In this document: in pieces, positions 12,695 through 26,000 of the stretch | Position numbering within the stretch: the first letter of the stretch is position 1 | Layout of the letters: every line of letters begins with the position of its first letter | Origin: Hemerocallis citrina | Taxonomy: Eukaryota > Streptophyta > Magnoliopsida > Asparagales > Asphodelaceae | Direction of reading: 5' to 3' | Assembly: GCA_017893485.1 (NCBI GenBank) | Contig: CM030362.1 | Coordinates: 37,604,984-37,668,983 of the forward strand | DNA: 64,000 nucleotides | Program-made: the position numbers and the translations under genes | The notes under the pieces: generated by a model | What the model was told of the DNA's origin: nothing | What the model saw: only the letters and a program-made list of their open reading frames with translations | Database searches by the model: none

Positions 12695-13165
12695 ACTCAC
12701 CGTTTATAACGGCGAGTTAATTACTTTTGTGTTCGCCATTGGGAACGATGAGTCTAGTTCTATTTTTTTTGAGAAACTCGTTGTTGGGAACGACGAGTTT
12801 AGTTCAAAATTATCAAACATGACTTGCCGTTGGGAACAACGAGGTTCTTTATACTAGATTCGTTGTTGGGAACAACGAGTTTAGTTTAGAATTATCAAAC
12901 AAAGACTCGCCGTTCTCAACGGCGAGGTTCTTTATACCAGACTCGCTGTTGAGAACGGCGAGGATATATGAGTTTTCATAGAGAGTGAAAACTCTTTGTT
13001 GGACTTCGTGAATTTTCGAAAAAAAACTTAATAGATTTTTTTTTGTTGAACTAAACTCACCGTTCCCCACAACGAGTCTAGTATAAACCTCCGCGTCGCT
13101 GGAAACAACGAGTATTGTTTGAAAATTGTGAACTAAACTCGCTGTTGGGAACAACGAGTTTCTCA
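12695..13165. repeat. Array of about ten short hairpins (ACTCG..GTTGGGAAC..CGAGT)
   Basis: Ten copies of a 22-27-nt imperfect palindrome occur in 470 bp. Approximate positions are 12695-12717, 12732-12752, 12774-12800, 12821-12844, 12857-12881, 12904-12928, 12941-12962, 13055-13077, 13087-13112 and 13135-13161. The consensus is aactcg(t/c)(t/c)gtt-ggg-aac(a/g)(a/g)cgagtt, with a 9-10-bp stem and 3-nt loop. The copy at 12904-12928 has a perfect 9-bp stem (ctcgccgtt/aacggcgag). Spacers also repeat ('tttagttcaaaattatcaaac'-like words, 'gttctttatac'). The outer copies lie in opposite orientation with matching flanks, so the array is also a larger inverted repeat. Confidence 0.85.
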
Positions 13166-13347
13166 AAAAATAAAATAAAATTCACTCGTCATGTCCTAAT
13201 GGCACGCACAAAATAATTAAGCTGGAACGGCATGTATGGATGTTGAGTTATCGAGCGCAATAATTTTGACGGCTGTCATTTTTCTGCAAATAGTTTTGAA
13301 AAAAAACATATATTAAAAAAAATAATTCATCTTCCTCATAATAAAAT

Positions 13348-13506
13348 GGGTAATGCTATACCTACAATCTTTACAACCTTACAATCTTAGGTGGCGCAAT
13401 TTCATTGAAGATGTGTACCACCCACTACAGTCTACTCTACAATACATTCCAATAAAATCGTGCCACCTAAGATTGTAAAAGAAAGATGGTAGGTGTAGCA
13501 TTCCCC
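13348..13506. mobile_element. Mutator-type MITE upstream of NAA15
   Basis: This 159-bp element has imperfect inverted ends: gggtaatgctatacctac at the left, and at the right the complement of ggtaggtgtagcattcccc. It also holds inner paired words aatcttaggtggc / gccacctaagatt. A perfect 9-bp TSD, taataaaat, flanks it (13339-13347 and 13507-13515). A 9-bp TSD points to the Mutator superfamily. It ends 175 bp before the NAA15 start codon, so it may contribute promoter sequence. Confidence 0.85.
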
Positions 13507-13515
13507 TAATAAAAT

Positions 13516-13681
13516 ACTAGTGATTCTCTCTCAGTCTCTCCTCAGCACTTGGCCAGCAACTTCTCAAAAAGAAGGAATAAGGGGTAGGGTAGCAGCAGTC
13601 AATATATCCTAAAACCCTCTCCTTTCTCTCTCTCAACACTCCAAAATCCCTCGGTCTCTTTCTCTGCCTTCCCTTGGAATA
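13516..13681 (+). promoter_or_regulatory. NAA15 5' leader / core promoter region
   Basis: This short stretch between the MITE and the start codon has a weak TATA-like word (caatatatcc, near 13599) and a pyrimidine patch (13614-13640, ctctcctttctctctctc). It also has an aaaccct telo-box-like word at about 13613. Such Y-patches and telo-boxes are frequent in plant housekeeping promoters. The exact transcription start cannot be read from sequence. Confidence 0.45.
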
Positions 13682-16600
13682 ATGGCGTCCGACAAAGCGG
13701 GGACTCATCTCCCATCGAAAGAGGCCAATCTCTTCAAAGTCATCGTCGTAAGTTTTTATCGATTCGGCTCTTCAAAGATTTCTCCTTTTTAAACTTAAAC
13801 CCTCACTCGTCTCATCCAATTGCCTCATTCTCAATTTCGATCGATTTGGTTGCGTATTTGTAGATATACTGTACATTGTACTAATAAAGTAGGTTTTTTA
13901 TAAAAAAATTATATATATATATTTATTTGATTTTGTACTATGAATTTGTATAGAAATCGTACGAGACGAAGCAGTACAAGAAGGGATTGAAAGCTGCGGA
14001 TGCCATAATCAAGAAGTTTCCGGAGCATGGAGGTATGCCCTGGTCCAATTTTCATTATTACTGATTATCTAATGTACAATTTTGCTTTGCTGATTTTGCG
14101 GGTAAGTAGATTATTCAACGATAAAATTAGAAATTAGAAAATTTAGACCTTTTCCTAACGAGGGGGCTCCCATTGTATTGTGAATGCGAAGTTAACTTGA
14201 AATTGAACAGAAGGCTAACATGTTTATTCACGGGTGGCCATGTAAATGTTTTGCTTATTTGGGTTAAAATACTATGTTGGAATTTTGGTTAATTTTTCTC
14301 AGTTTGTTTTTCCTAGTTAATGCGATAAGTTTAGAGGTTTGCGGGATAACATGCTGTGAAATATGGATGATTTAAGGTTGTCTTGTACCATCTTATTTAT
14401 TCAGTTTTATAGTGCTGCTAGGCTTTAACTTCAACACTCATTTCCGAGTAGGAACGGGTTTTCGTAGAAGGTTTATACCAATGCATGATGTGTAGAATTA
14501 TGACATTACAGTATAACTGAATGGTGACTCCAGTTCATTTTTTGAGAGATATTGAAATATGTCTAAAAATAATGGGGACACTTCTACAGTGGCATCTCAT
14601 TGATTATTTCAACTTTTGTAGGGTTGTCTCTACGGTGACTCTACCATAATCGTAGATGCATACTAGACTGTTGAAGATATACTGCTTATTAGCGGAATTT
14701 GTAGTTTACATTTTGCCAGTTAGCAGTTAACTAGTTACTCCCTATTATGAAGAAATGTCAGATCCTGTGGACCAATTGCAGCAGGTATCTCTTTATTGAA
14801 GTACTGGCCACCTACCAGCCGTATGAAAGCCTTCTGTATGAATTTGATTTAATTTGTTGTTATGAGGATTTACCATGTAATATCATTCTGTATGAATAGG
14901 CATATATTGTAACGCCCCCAAACAAATAACAACCATTTACAGTTACATAATAATTATACCATTAAAATCCTTCAATAAAAAGTAGCTCAAATGGCTAACA
15001 AAAATATATAATTCATTACACGAAATGACTAAACCCTTCAAGTAAGAAATCTCCTTACAACTCCAATAAAAACCCTCTGAAACAAAGTTCGAAATCCAAT
15101 TTATTAGCTAAAAAAACTGTACGACAATTTACTCTCAAAAGATATAAACTTCCAGATTCTTTATTCTCTTTAAGCACCCGAACTTGATGCACTAATCTGA
15201 AAAATTTTATTAACAATAAAATGAGCTGATGCCCAAAAGTAATTGAATAAATATAACAAGTAGCCGGCAATTTATAAAATAGCACATTATTAATTAAACA
15301 TATTAATGCACAATAATATACCAATGCAAATAGTAGAAAAAGAATATCTAGAATGCAAAGGAATTCGGTCAACACTTACTACTCCGGCTGACAAGGTATA
15401 CACCACTACAGTCTGTGACATAATAAATTATCGTGCAAAAGAAATCGTCACTCATAGAGTGGACACATGAGAGCCCATAGGGGTTACTTAAATTTCAAGC
15501 TCATATACCGGTATACAAACTTGGATGCATGACACATGAGTAACACTACTATAGATATGGTAATAACTTAAAATAACCATCTCAATTTTCACAATGTCGT
15601 AAGAACACTCATGTACATACATCCCTACTCAAACTATGTAAAATAATGCATAATGTTATTAAATCAGCAATCCACAGATATTACTAACCACAACCCACAT
15701 GCAAACACTCACATATCACAATTTTAAATTCATGAAAACACACCAACAATATATTAATTTCAAGTTAATAGTTGCACATCATCACATCACATAAAATAAC
15801 CACAGACGATACTCACAATATCATAACACTACAAACAATAAGCATTTCATAAAATTACAATGTACAAGGTATAGATATTCAATTATTTACAGTGTTTAGC
15901 ACGAAAATGGAGCTAGTAGCGGGCTTCGAGATACTCCTTAACTCCAATCAACTCCTATTAGAATAATAATCATCAACTAAATTAACAATTCTACTCATTC
16001 ACTCTCAAATGAGGCAATTTAGTATAAAAAGAGAGTTGTGTGTGTGTGTGTGTAGTAGTAGTAGTAGACTAGGAAAATACTTTCTAGGAGTTATCATTAT
16101 TTCATACCTGAGTATAGATACGAATATATACTAATACCTAGTTTACTAATTTGAGGGTTATCAACAATTAAAAGTGAGAGAAGTGGTTCATGACAATTAA
16201 CCCTTTAGTTACATCATCTTGTAATTCATGTGGACAATAACACTGCATATATGTAATCAAATGTTTAGGGTCAACTATATGACATGTAAAACTAGAAATT
16301 ATAACGCATTCTATGCATCCATAGTTTCATCAATTTAGGGATTTACAATTCTGTCAAATCTATCGAGTTTCCTAGGGTTGAGGGAGAAATAATTAGAATA
16401 AGGGAATACTTCATCCTAAGACATCATCATAATATAAAAACAATAAATACTAAGCATATCTCAAATATCTTATTCTCCTATTCTTCAATATTCTTCTTCC
16501 TCTTCTTTTTCCAATCCTTTTATTTTTCTTTCTTTTTGTTCGGTGGCGGCCCGAGAGAAAAGAAAGGGGAAGAGAGAGATTCACGGGGACTGAGAGAAAT

Positions 16601-19600
16601 CATGGGCCTTATTTTCAAAAATCCCCCTTTTAGCCACTTTTACAACATAGTCCTGTAATAATTGACTTTTGCATAAAACTCCTAATTAATATAAACATCC
16701 CTTATTTCTTTTTATTACACCAATGCTACTACTAAACAAATGAATAACTTAAGTAGGTTTACACCAAGGTTCGGCTTTAAGCCCCCACCTCTTTACTTTG
16801 GTTATGGATGAATTGACGCGAGGAATGAGTTGCCTTGGTGTATGCTTTTTGCCGATGACATCATCTTAGTTGACGAGACTAGAGCAGGAGTTAATGCTAA
16901 ATTAGAATTGTGGAGAGAAACTTTGGAAGCTAGAGGCTTTAAAATAAGCAGAACTAAAACACAGTATATGGAGTGTAATTTTAGTGATATTCGGACACAA
17001 TTGAGGAAGTAGTGAAGCTTGATGGCCAAGAGATAACTAAGAGAGTCTATTTCCGATATTTAGGTGCGATTGTATAAAGAGATGGGGAGATTTGTGAAGA
17101 GGTTACACATATGATCCAAGCAGGGTGGCTTAAGTGGAGAAGTGCCAGTGGTGTTTTGTGTAACAAATGTATACCTTTGAAGTTGAAGGAAAAATTTTAT
17201 AGAACGGCTGTTAGACCAGCAATGATGTATGGAGCAGAGTGTTGGACAACAAAGAAATATGTCCAAAAAATGAGTGTAGCGGAGATGAAGATGCTAAGAT
17301 GGATGTGTGGTAAAACAAGGAAGGATAGAATTAAAAACGAGCACTTACGAGACATGCTAAAGGTAGCTCCAATCCAAGATAAGTTAAGAGAGAATCGCCT
17401 CAGGTGGTTTAGACATGTCACACGTAGACCTAGTAGTGCCCCCGTTAGAAAGAGTGATTTGATAAGTATTGAGGGTAGAGTTAGTGGTAGAGGAAGACCT
17501 AAACTAACTTGGATGAAAACGGTGAAAAAAATATGATAGCTTGTGACCTCACAGAAGATATTGCACTTAACCGAGCAAAATGGAAAACCAGGATTCATGT
17601 AGCCGACCCCAACTAGTTGGGAGAAAGGCTTTGTTGTTGTTGTTGTTTTGTATGCATTATTATTAATGCAAACAATATTATTATAAATGATGAATATTCT
17701 AGGGCATTACATATATAGCTTGAGTGGTTGTGAAGAAGTGCCCTACACTGAGAAAGAGAGGAGTGGAGGTTAAATATTGTGCATTTAACCTCTTATTTTA
17801 GCAGAATTGATGGTGTTGTACAACTATGTAAGAAGCAGTAACCAGTAAAACACCCAAGGCCATCTTATAGCAAAACCAGATTATGATATAAAGGACTAAA
17901 GGCATTTAGCATGTTAATGTATACCCTAACCAGACATTCATAAGTTAACCCTGGCACAATTTCTTTTTGATGAGGGAATGTAGTACTTGATAGTTGATAC
18001 CTAGTCCTTGTGGCGTACTCAACATGACCAATCTGAACCTGGTCAAGAAGTTAGGTCTTCATCAACAAGGATGAGAGCACTATCACCGTTTGAAGTTGGT
18101 GCTTGCCCTTGAACTTGACGGTTTACGATGTTGCAATAATGGGTCCAACTTGTGTAGGCAATACAACTTTTTTCTAGTGTATTCTCTAACATAAGTAACA
18201 GCTATTTGGAAAACTCCACCAATCAGCTGATACAAGAAGAGCATTATGAAGTTCACAAGCTTATTCAGCAGAGATCTCATATCTCTTTAGATTTAAGGCA
18301 TCTATACATCAAATGGTTCATGTATTCATTGGATTGGATATTATCACTTGCAATGTATTTTACTGTGTTTTTTTAAATATCTAATTCAGCAACTGTTTGC
18401 CTTTATAAATAAAGAAAAGAGATGTTATTGCAGACAATTGAGTTAAGCATGATTTTTGCTGGCCTACTGCCATATCCCATAATATGTCTAGTCTCACTTG
18501 ACAAGAGCCATCTCCATCTAACAATTCAAATTCATCATTTTGTTGTTTTGTGATGTTTCTTTTCTATTTTCTGCTGCCAGAAACCTTATCAATGAAGGGA
18601 CTGATATTGAATTGCATGGATCGGAAACCTGAGGCTAATGAACTTGTTCGCCGTGGTCTTAAGGTTAGTTTTATATAAAGGTCCATACCAAGCAATTGCT
18701 GTATGAATATTTTTTCGTAGAAATTTGATTAAATTTGATTTTAAAAAAAAAAAAATTTCTATATTTTTTTTTTGGGTTTTGTTTTTTGTTTTGGTATCAT
18801 TACTCATCTTGGGGTTGGTCTTAATGGGGTTGACTATTGCAATATAACTTTAATCCGTGATTTCAAATTAAGATGGATCCTGTGAAAGATTCTTGACCAA
18901 AATTTATGATTCATTATGAATCATATTTCAACCTTTTTGTTGGTGCTGAGGATCCCTTGGTCAAGAGAGGTGCCGTAAATGGACTATCATTTAGTTCTAT
19001 GGAGGCCTTTCTTCTTGATCATGTGATTTCAGCTCGTAACCGAAGAGTAACTGTTGAGGATTCTCATAATTAAGAATCTCATAAGAAGTAGGGGGAGGAG
19101 GCGGGTGGGGGAAGCAATATCTTTCGTAGTGTAGACCCATAGGTATGTATATTAATTTGTATTTATTGCTTCTCTCCAGAATGATCTTAAAAGCCATGTG
19201 TGTTGGCATGTCTATGGCCTTCTCTATCGGTCGGACAGGGAATATAGAGAAGCTATTAAATGCTATCGGAATGCTTTGAGAATTGATCCTGACAATATTG
19301 AGATTTTGCGGGACTTGTCACTGTTACAAGTAAGTGGTGATCTTACTGAAATCTTCTTAGACTATCTTGAACTGTCATGCTACCACATATTTTCTTAGAA
19401 TTGTGTTATAACTTTGAAAATTGTTCTGTTATGTTCACCAGTATAAGTTGGGTTCTTCCATCTTGTGTTTTGTTTTAACTTCTTAAGACGTGCATTCAGT
19501 ATCAATGCACATAAATCATCATCATTTTGTGCTACATATAGTTGATTATATAGGTCGGGAAATACAAATCATCTTAGTCATTTTTCCTCCTGTCTTTACT

Positions 19601-19967
19601 TTATATATATTGGAAAATCTTCCATTGTGCAGCACCCTCTGTGTGCACACGGCCTTCCCCCTTCGTATCGGCGATCCGAACCGTTCACATTGATCTACAC
19701 ATCTAAATTAGTCTAAATATGCAAATTCAAATTATTTGAAATTCATTTGCCCATCCATCATGTGACTATAAAAAACAATGATTTTCAGCCATACAATTTT
19801 GTAACACTTCAATGGATGGACAAATGAATTTCAAATAATTTGATTTTACATATTTAGACTAATTTAGATGTGTAGATCAATGTGAACGGTTCAGATCGTC
19901 GATACGAAGGCGGGAAGGCCGAGTGCACATGCCGTGTGCACCATATGTGGTGCACTATGGAAGACTT

Positions 19968-20006
<39 letters not shown>

Positions 20007-23000
20007 GTTATTTCTGTTGTTTAATTGCCTATAAAGTTGTATTAGACATGGTTGTCAAAAAAATGTTATAGTGCAATTATGTTGGATGAGGCGCACGACT
20101 TTTTCTGCTTTTTTAATTTTATAAACAATTATTTTTATGTTTTTTTTGCAGTTATGTAAGTTTAATTTAAGTTTAATCTGTATTCTTTACAATACTAGTC
20201 GTAGGACATTCTATATTTAAGCTGACAAACTATATATTTACAACCTATTCGATTTGAAACTTTTCTTACTTCTTTTTTACAGGCACAAATGCGGGATTTG
20301 GGGGGATTCATAGAAACTAGACAGCAACTTTTAACATTAAAGCCAAATCACCGCATGAATTGGATTGGTTTTTCAGTTGCCCATCATTTGAATTCCAAGT
20401 GAGCTTCTGTTTTACTGCAAATATTTATTTTTGAATATTAGAAAAGGAATTTTGTTTATGACAGCCTTATTACTTCCTGTGGATACATGGGGACTTGAAA
20501 TGTCCATGATACATAGGTTTGGACTCGTATCCTAACTACTGTAAGTTGGAAGAACAGTCGTACAAGTTTGCCTCAGTTTGGTATATAAATGTGCAACCGA
20601 TGCTAGTCCTGAAAGTGATTTAAATTATCTGTAATAGCCAACAAGTCAGTTCCAGTATGGAATTTTAATTAAACTTTAGCATGCTATTCAATCTCTGAAT
20701 GTTTTGGTTTGAACCTTTCTTTAGAACACTACGAAGACAGGTATGGAGCTCTGCTTTATGCAGATTCTTCTTTTGCACGACTTTGCCAATCCTCTAATAC
20801 CAACTTTTAAAGAAACAAACGACTCCTCCATTATACATTATCAGATTACAAACTCTATAGTTGCAAAATAAATTATTAAGGACATGTTTAAAGCATGTTT
20901 GCTTGGGAGACTAGCCATCTGATTGTTGAGAACTAGTGGTATGGATCACTAACTGTTTTACATTTCTATTTGATTGACTGCCGTAGTGGCTAAGGTGTTT
21001 TTTGTTTCTTTTTCCCTTCTGGTCTAGGTACCCAGATGAGCAAGTTTACCGACTTTTCACTTTGATTACAAATTATTTTACTTAAGTGTTTTAAATATCA
21101 CCCGTTACAACCGTTATATCGGCCGTTATAATGGTTTGGATAGGTAAATGTTACGATACCATTGTTTAAAACATGTCTATTTTGGCCATTATATATGAGT
21201 ATATGAGTAGATGTCTGATATATCTACCCGGTTCAATATCGGGCATTATAAAAGACAAAACAACATAAACCTTTGGGTTTTGGTTCAAACCCAACCCAAT
21301 TGGTCCCTAACCCATCGTATACAAAATGAGAAAGAGGTGAAAAAATTAAGTAATAAGACCTCTATCTTCTCTCATCCTTAACGCTCTCTCTTCCAAATAT
21401 TTACCACACCATCAGTCCTCAGTCCTCATATTTATTAAGCACACAAAGAGGAGATGCAGACATATGGATTTTTGTTTATTTAACCTGTGAAGAAGGAATT
21501 CACTCTTAATCTATGATTATAATGGAGGTTATTGGGGTTTCGTAATTGTAGGTTCAAGAGATGAGAGAAACTAAAACTGATTAAACAATATGAGAAACAT
21601 ATGCAGTCTATCTCTTGGACCCTTTCGATGCAAAATTTATGTTCACTATTACTTTATTAGGCTAATTGCTTCTATGAGTAAATATACAAAGAGTACAATA
21701 AATTAGCCACTGTGTTATTTTGAAGTAGCCCAAGCACATTAGCTCGAGCACATTGCTTCTATTGAGTGAATAGAGAGACCTTTCAGCCTGCCTCCAAGTT
21801 TTTTTTAAAGATTCCTCGTCTTGTCTTTAAATCTTCAATATATAGGTATATTTCTTTTATGTATTAGATTTCAGGTAGGCAATTATATATTTTGATCATA
21901 TTAGATTGTTTATATTTGTAATATATATTGTGTAAATGTCATCTAAATTGCATTTAGGATATATATAGTTTCATCCGATATGTTAACCCGATTTAAAAAA
22001 AATGTCGCCGGTATATCACCGGTATCCTGTATCCAATATCAAAATTTACCTTCTGATATGATACTTGTATCCGAAATTTAAAACATGACTTTCAATTAAT
22101 TATTTAATCCTTTATATGGGTTTTGTGCAGCTGTTCAAAGGCAATAGATATTTTGGAGGCTTATGAAGGGACATTGGAAGATGATTATCCTCCAGACAAT
22201 GAACGGTATGAACACGGAGAAATGCTATTGTACAAGGTGATATACTACAAAATTCTCTTGATTATACTTCATACCTCACATATGTAAGCTTGTTTTTGCG
22301 TTTAAAATTTGTTTTATTCTCATATCAGAGAAGTTTATATTTGGAATTTGTAATCTACCCTACAATAATGTGCATTTGCATAAAAACAAGAGGACCATTC
22401 GGAACTGAACTATGTAAAAGCTACAATTTTCCTTTTGGGAACTGAATTATGCAAAACAGCAGCGTAATATATTAAACTTCAAATTGTCCCCTTTAGAAAG
22501 ACTTACTTGACATTGATAGTATACAGTTTACCTTTTTGGAACTGAACTATGTAAAACAGCCGCGTAATATATTAAACTTCAATATTATCCCCGTAGAAAG
22601 ACTTACTTGACATTGATAGTACTAAGTTGTCATTGTTATATTATGTAATTTTCTGGTTGCTAAGATCGGCACCACACAGAAATTCAATTTGAAATTCCTT
22701 TTTGTCAATTCCGATTATGTACTCAATTCATATTTGGTTTTCAAGGCTGTGGAACGGCTAGAGATAATTTCAAAAACTATAAATCTTGTACTTGTATTGA
22801 ATTCTTAACTGATTTTATTTGCAGATATCTTTACTAGAGGAATGTGGATTGCTCGATAGAGCACTTGAAGAATTGTACGAGAAAGAGTCCCGAATTGTAA
22901 GTGCTTTAGAGTGCAGACTATGCTAACCATGCTTTAGAAATGTGAATAGCTTGATGGACTAGAACTAGAAGTACTGAAAAAAATGTAATTCATATTGATT

Positions 23001-26000
23001 TCAAAACCATACTGTGAACTTGGAACTCCATACTATTAATCTAAACGTAGAAACTTTTTATTGGTTCATGTGTTTGTTTTTATAATTTTTATCGTGAAAA
23101 ATGTTGTCTGCTATCTGTTAATCTTCTCAGGTTGACAAATTGGCTTTCAAACAACAAATGGTTTCAATTTTAGTGAAGCTTGGTCACATGGAAGATGGTG
23201 AGAAAATATATAGGTCGCTGCTTTCAATGAATCCAGACAATTATGAGTAAGTAGTTGAGTCTTCTCCAAGTTATTACCTATATTTTTGTTCATTTAGCCA
23301 ATCAGTTCAAATAAGAAAAATGGAAGGGAAAAAAATGTACTGCATTGTTAATATGTACAAATGCTATCCATTTTCTTAAGGTTTCCGTTATGTGTACGGG
23401 ACTGTGATACAGTATTTCCAACTGATTGTAGACTCTGAAAATAGCTTGGAGTCAAACACATTGACTATTTCTTGTTAATAACTGCTTTAGATGTGGAATT
23501 GTTGTGATGATTCTAGTTGAGCGGATTTCACTCCACTGCATTTTTCACTTTGAATCAATGGCCTCGAGTGTTTGTAGTTTAAATTTCCATGAACATTCTA
23601 TTGGTGATCCTGCGAGATTTGGTTTTTGCATACGAATTCAACAGCCAACAGGAATCAGAATATACCATGACTTGTTGGCTGTGCGGAAGTATAATGTAGG
23701 TTGGTGTCATAGAAGATTTGTTCTTAGATTGGTTTGAATAATCATTGACCCTAGCGAGAAAAATAATCCATGTTGTGAGACCTGGAATTAATTTATTCTA
23801 CTTCATGTTTCTATTGTTCTTGTAATATTTTTTTCTTCTGAGTCAGATATGTCAAAGGGAAGAAATAACTAAGAAATTAGTGGATCAACTACTATTTAAG
23901 TTCAAAGCGCATCATGAGAAAGGGAGTCTTAAGTTAAAACATGATATGCTAAGCAGTTAGTTGTTTAAGGATGATCAACTTGCCAAACCTTTTCATTTTT
24001 TTTGTTTGGTTGCAACAAACATTTTCGTACTTTGTGGATAAGTGCGTAGCTCATTTAGTATAAACTTGTGAGCATCTGCCGCGAAAATATTTTTTATATT
24101 TAAAGTAAGATGCTTCACAATCCCAATGAGTTGTCATGCCATTTGAGTTCATGTAACTTCTTTATGTCAACCGATAGGTGATAAATTTATCTAATCATTG
24201 ATTGAATTGGCTTTACTGTTTGAAAATCGAATTTTAGATGAAATTGAACAAAAAGTTGGAGGCATCTAAACAAGGTTCAAATGTAGCCCGCCTAATTTCC
24301 CAGAAATAAAGAAGAGCCCAAATTGATGTGGGTGTCTAGTTACATGCATAGTAGTTGGAGGCAAATTTGAGGTAAACAAATGACAAACGTTAATTTTCTC
24401 TTCGAATAATAGGAATGATTGTGAACGTGGAAACCTGGACGTTGCTTTTTTTTATGAAGGGGCCTCTCGAGAATCCAAAGTCTTTCCACTAATAGCCCAG
24501 AATCTATCTTATAAGTTGTGGTTCACTATGCAAAATCAAATTATTTTGTGTTGAAATAAGTGGTTGCAAATGTTCAGGGGTTGGTAGTTTTCACTTGGGG
24601 TTTATGTAGTTGGGAGGAACTTTGGATTATATGGGATGGAATTGCTAAAGACGAATATTTGTCTTTTTATTTAGGGAAGTTCTATAAGGTGGGGTTTACA
24701 AATGGGGGAAGGAAAGGAAAATTGAAGAAAAAGAACAGTTGATGCCTAAATTAACAGATAGTGGACCCATTCCAATTTACTGAATTATCAATTTAAGGGA
24801 TTTCTTTTGCCTTAAAGCAAAGAACTATTTTGCTGTCAAAATTCTTTCTTTATTCATGAAAGTTGATTGAATCATGCATTCACCTCTTTAGATAGGCATA
24901 TAGTTGTGATGAAGAAGATATAATAATCCTATAGAAAATTTTCAAATCTGGAGACCTCTGTTCTGTTAACTTTTTAAACTTGGCATATATTATTTTTGTA
25001 GAGAAATCAATTAGATAGTATCATAGTAGATACTGCCATGGAATAAGTTGAAACTTTTATGAAATTTCCTGCTGGAAACATAACTAGCGAAGATGTCGAA
25101 TCGAATGCATAATTCAAGAGAGGAAATAGTGCGATGTGTCTTAAGTTTTTTTGTTCTTTTGGGATAAAATAGATAGACTTCTGAAAGAACTCCAACCGAA
25201 AATTAAAAATATGCTATAAGCTTTAAAGTGTAGGCTCAGATGACATTTTTTTGAATGGGCAGTTTAGCCCTCCTTTGATTTTGATTTTTAAGTTTTTCGT
25301 TGTTACTGATTTCCTGTCGTCTACTTTTGCAGGTATTTTAAAGGCCTGCAAAAGTGCTTAGGACTTTATTCTGAAAAAGGAGAATACACATCCGAGGAAA
25401 TTGATCGATTAGATGCATTGTATAGATCACTTAAGGGTCAGTACAGTTGGTCCTCTGCTGTTAAGGTGAAGTGGTTTCTCCATCATTGTTTTGAGCCATA
25501 ATTCTTAAGTAGTTTGGTTTACTTTTTATTTCAGCCGCAATTGCTAATCTTGAGAAAGTGAGTCAAGTGATGTTATTTCTCATATGATATATCTGGTGAC
25601 TTGGTGACTTGTTCTATGTTAGTTTTCAACTGTAAACTAAAGAATTTAGCGGTGATAATTATTGTCAGAATTAACTTTAACACGAGAAATAAGATTAGTA
25701 ATGTATGCCAAGTCTGTTTTGATAGATGGACTATACTTGTTCTTGTTTATTACTTATATTCATCTTTCACACTCTTTAATTGTTTCATCATGGAGTATGT
25801 TATATCACTCATTCACTCTCAATTAGTACAATAGTTTTATTGGATAAGGTAACTCTTAAGCTATGTCATATTATCAGTTACATCTATTTTATGGAACTTC
25901 AAAGAGCTACTACATTAGATCTGCATGCATTTGAAGTTGAAGACAATTAGATCAATTTGGATCTATCTTTTTTGGTATCTACCACAGTGAGCTGTTTTCA

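Noticed and set aside
12695..13165. CRISPR-like array
   Set aside because: Units are palindromic, spacing is irregular and spacers repeat. This is eukaryotic nuclear DNA.
24560..24742. Open frame of 60 residues in NAA15 intron 8
   Set aside because: No domain, no conserved splice context, and the intron borders around it are well defined.
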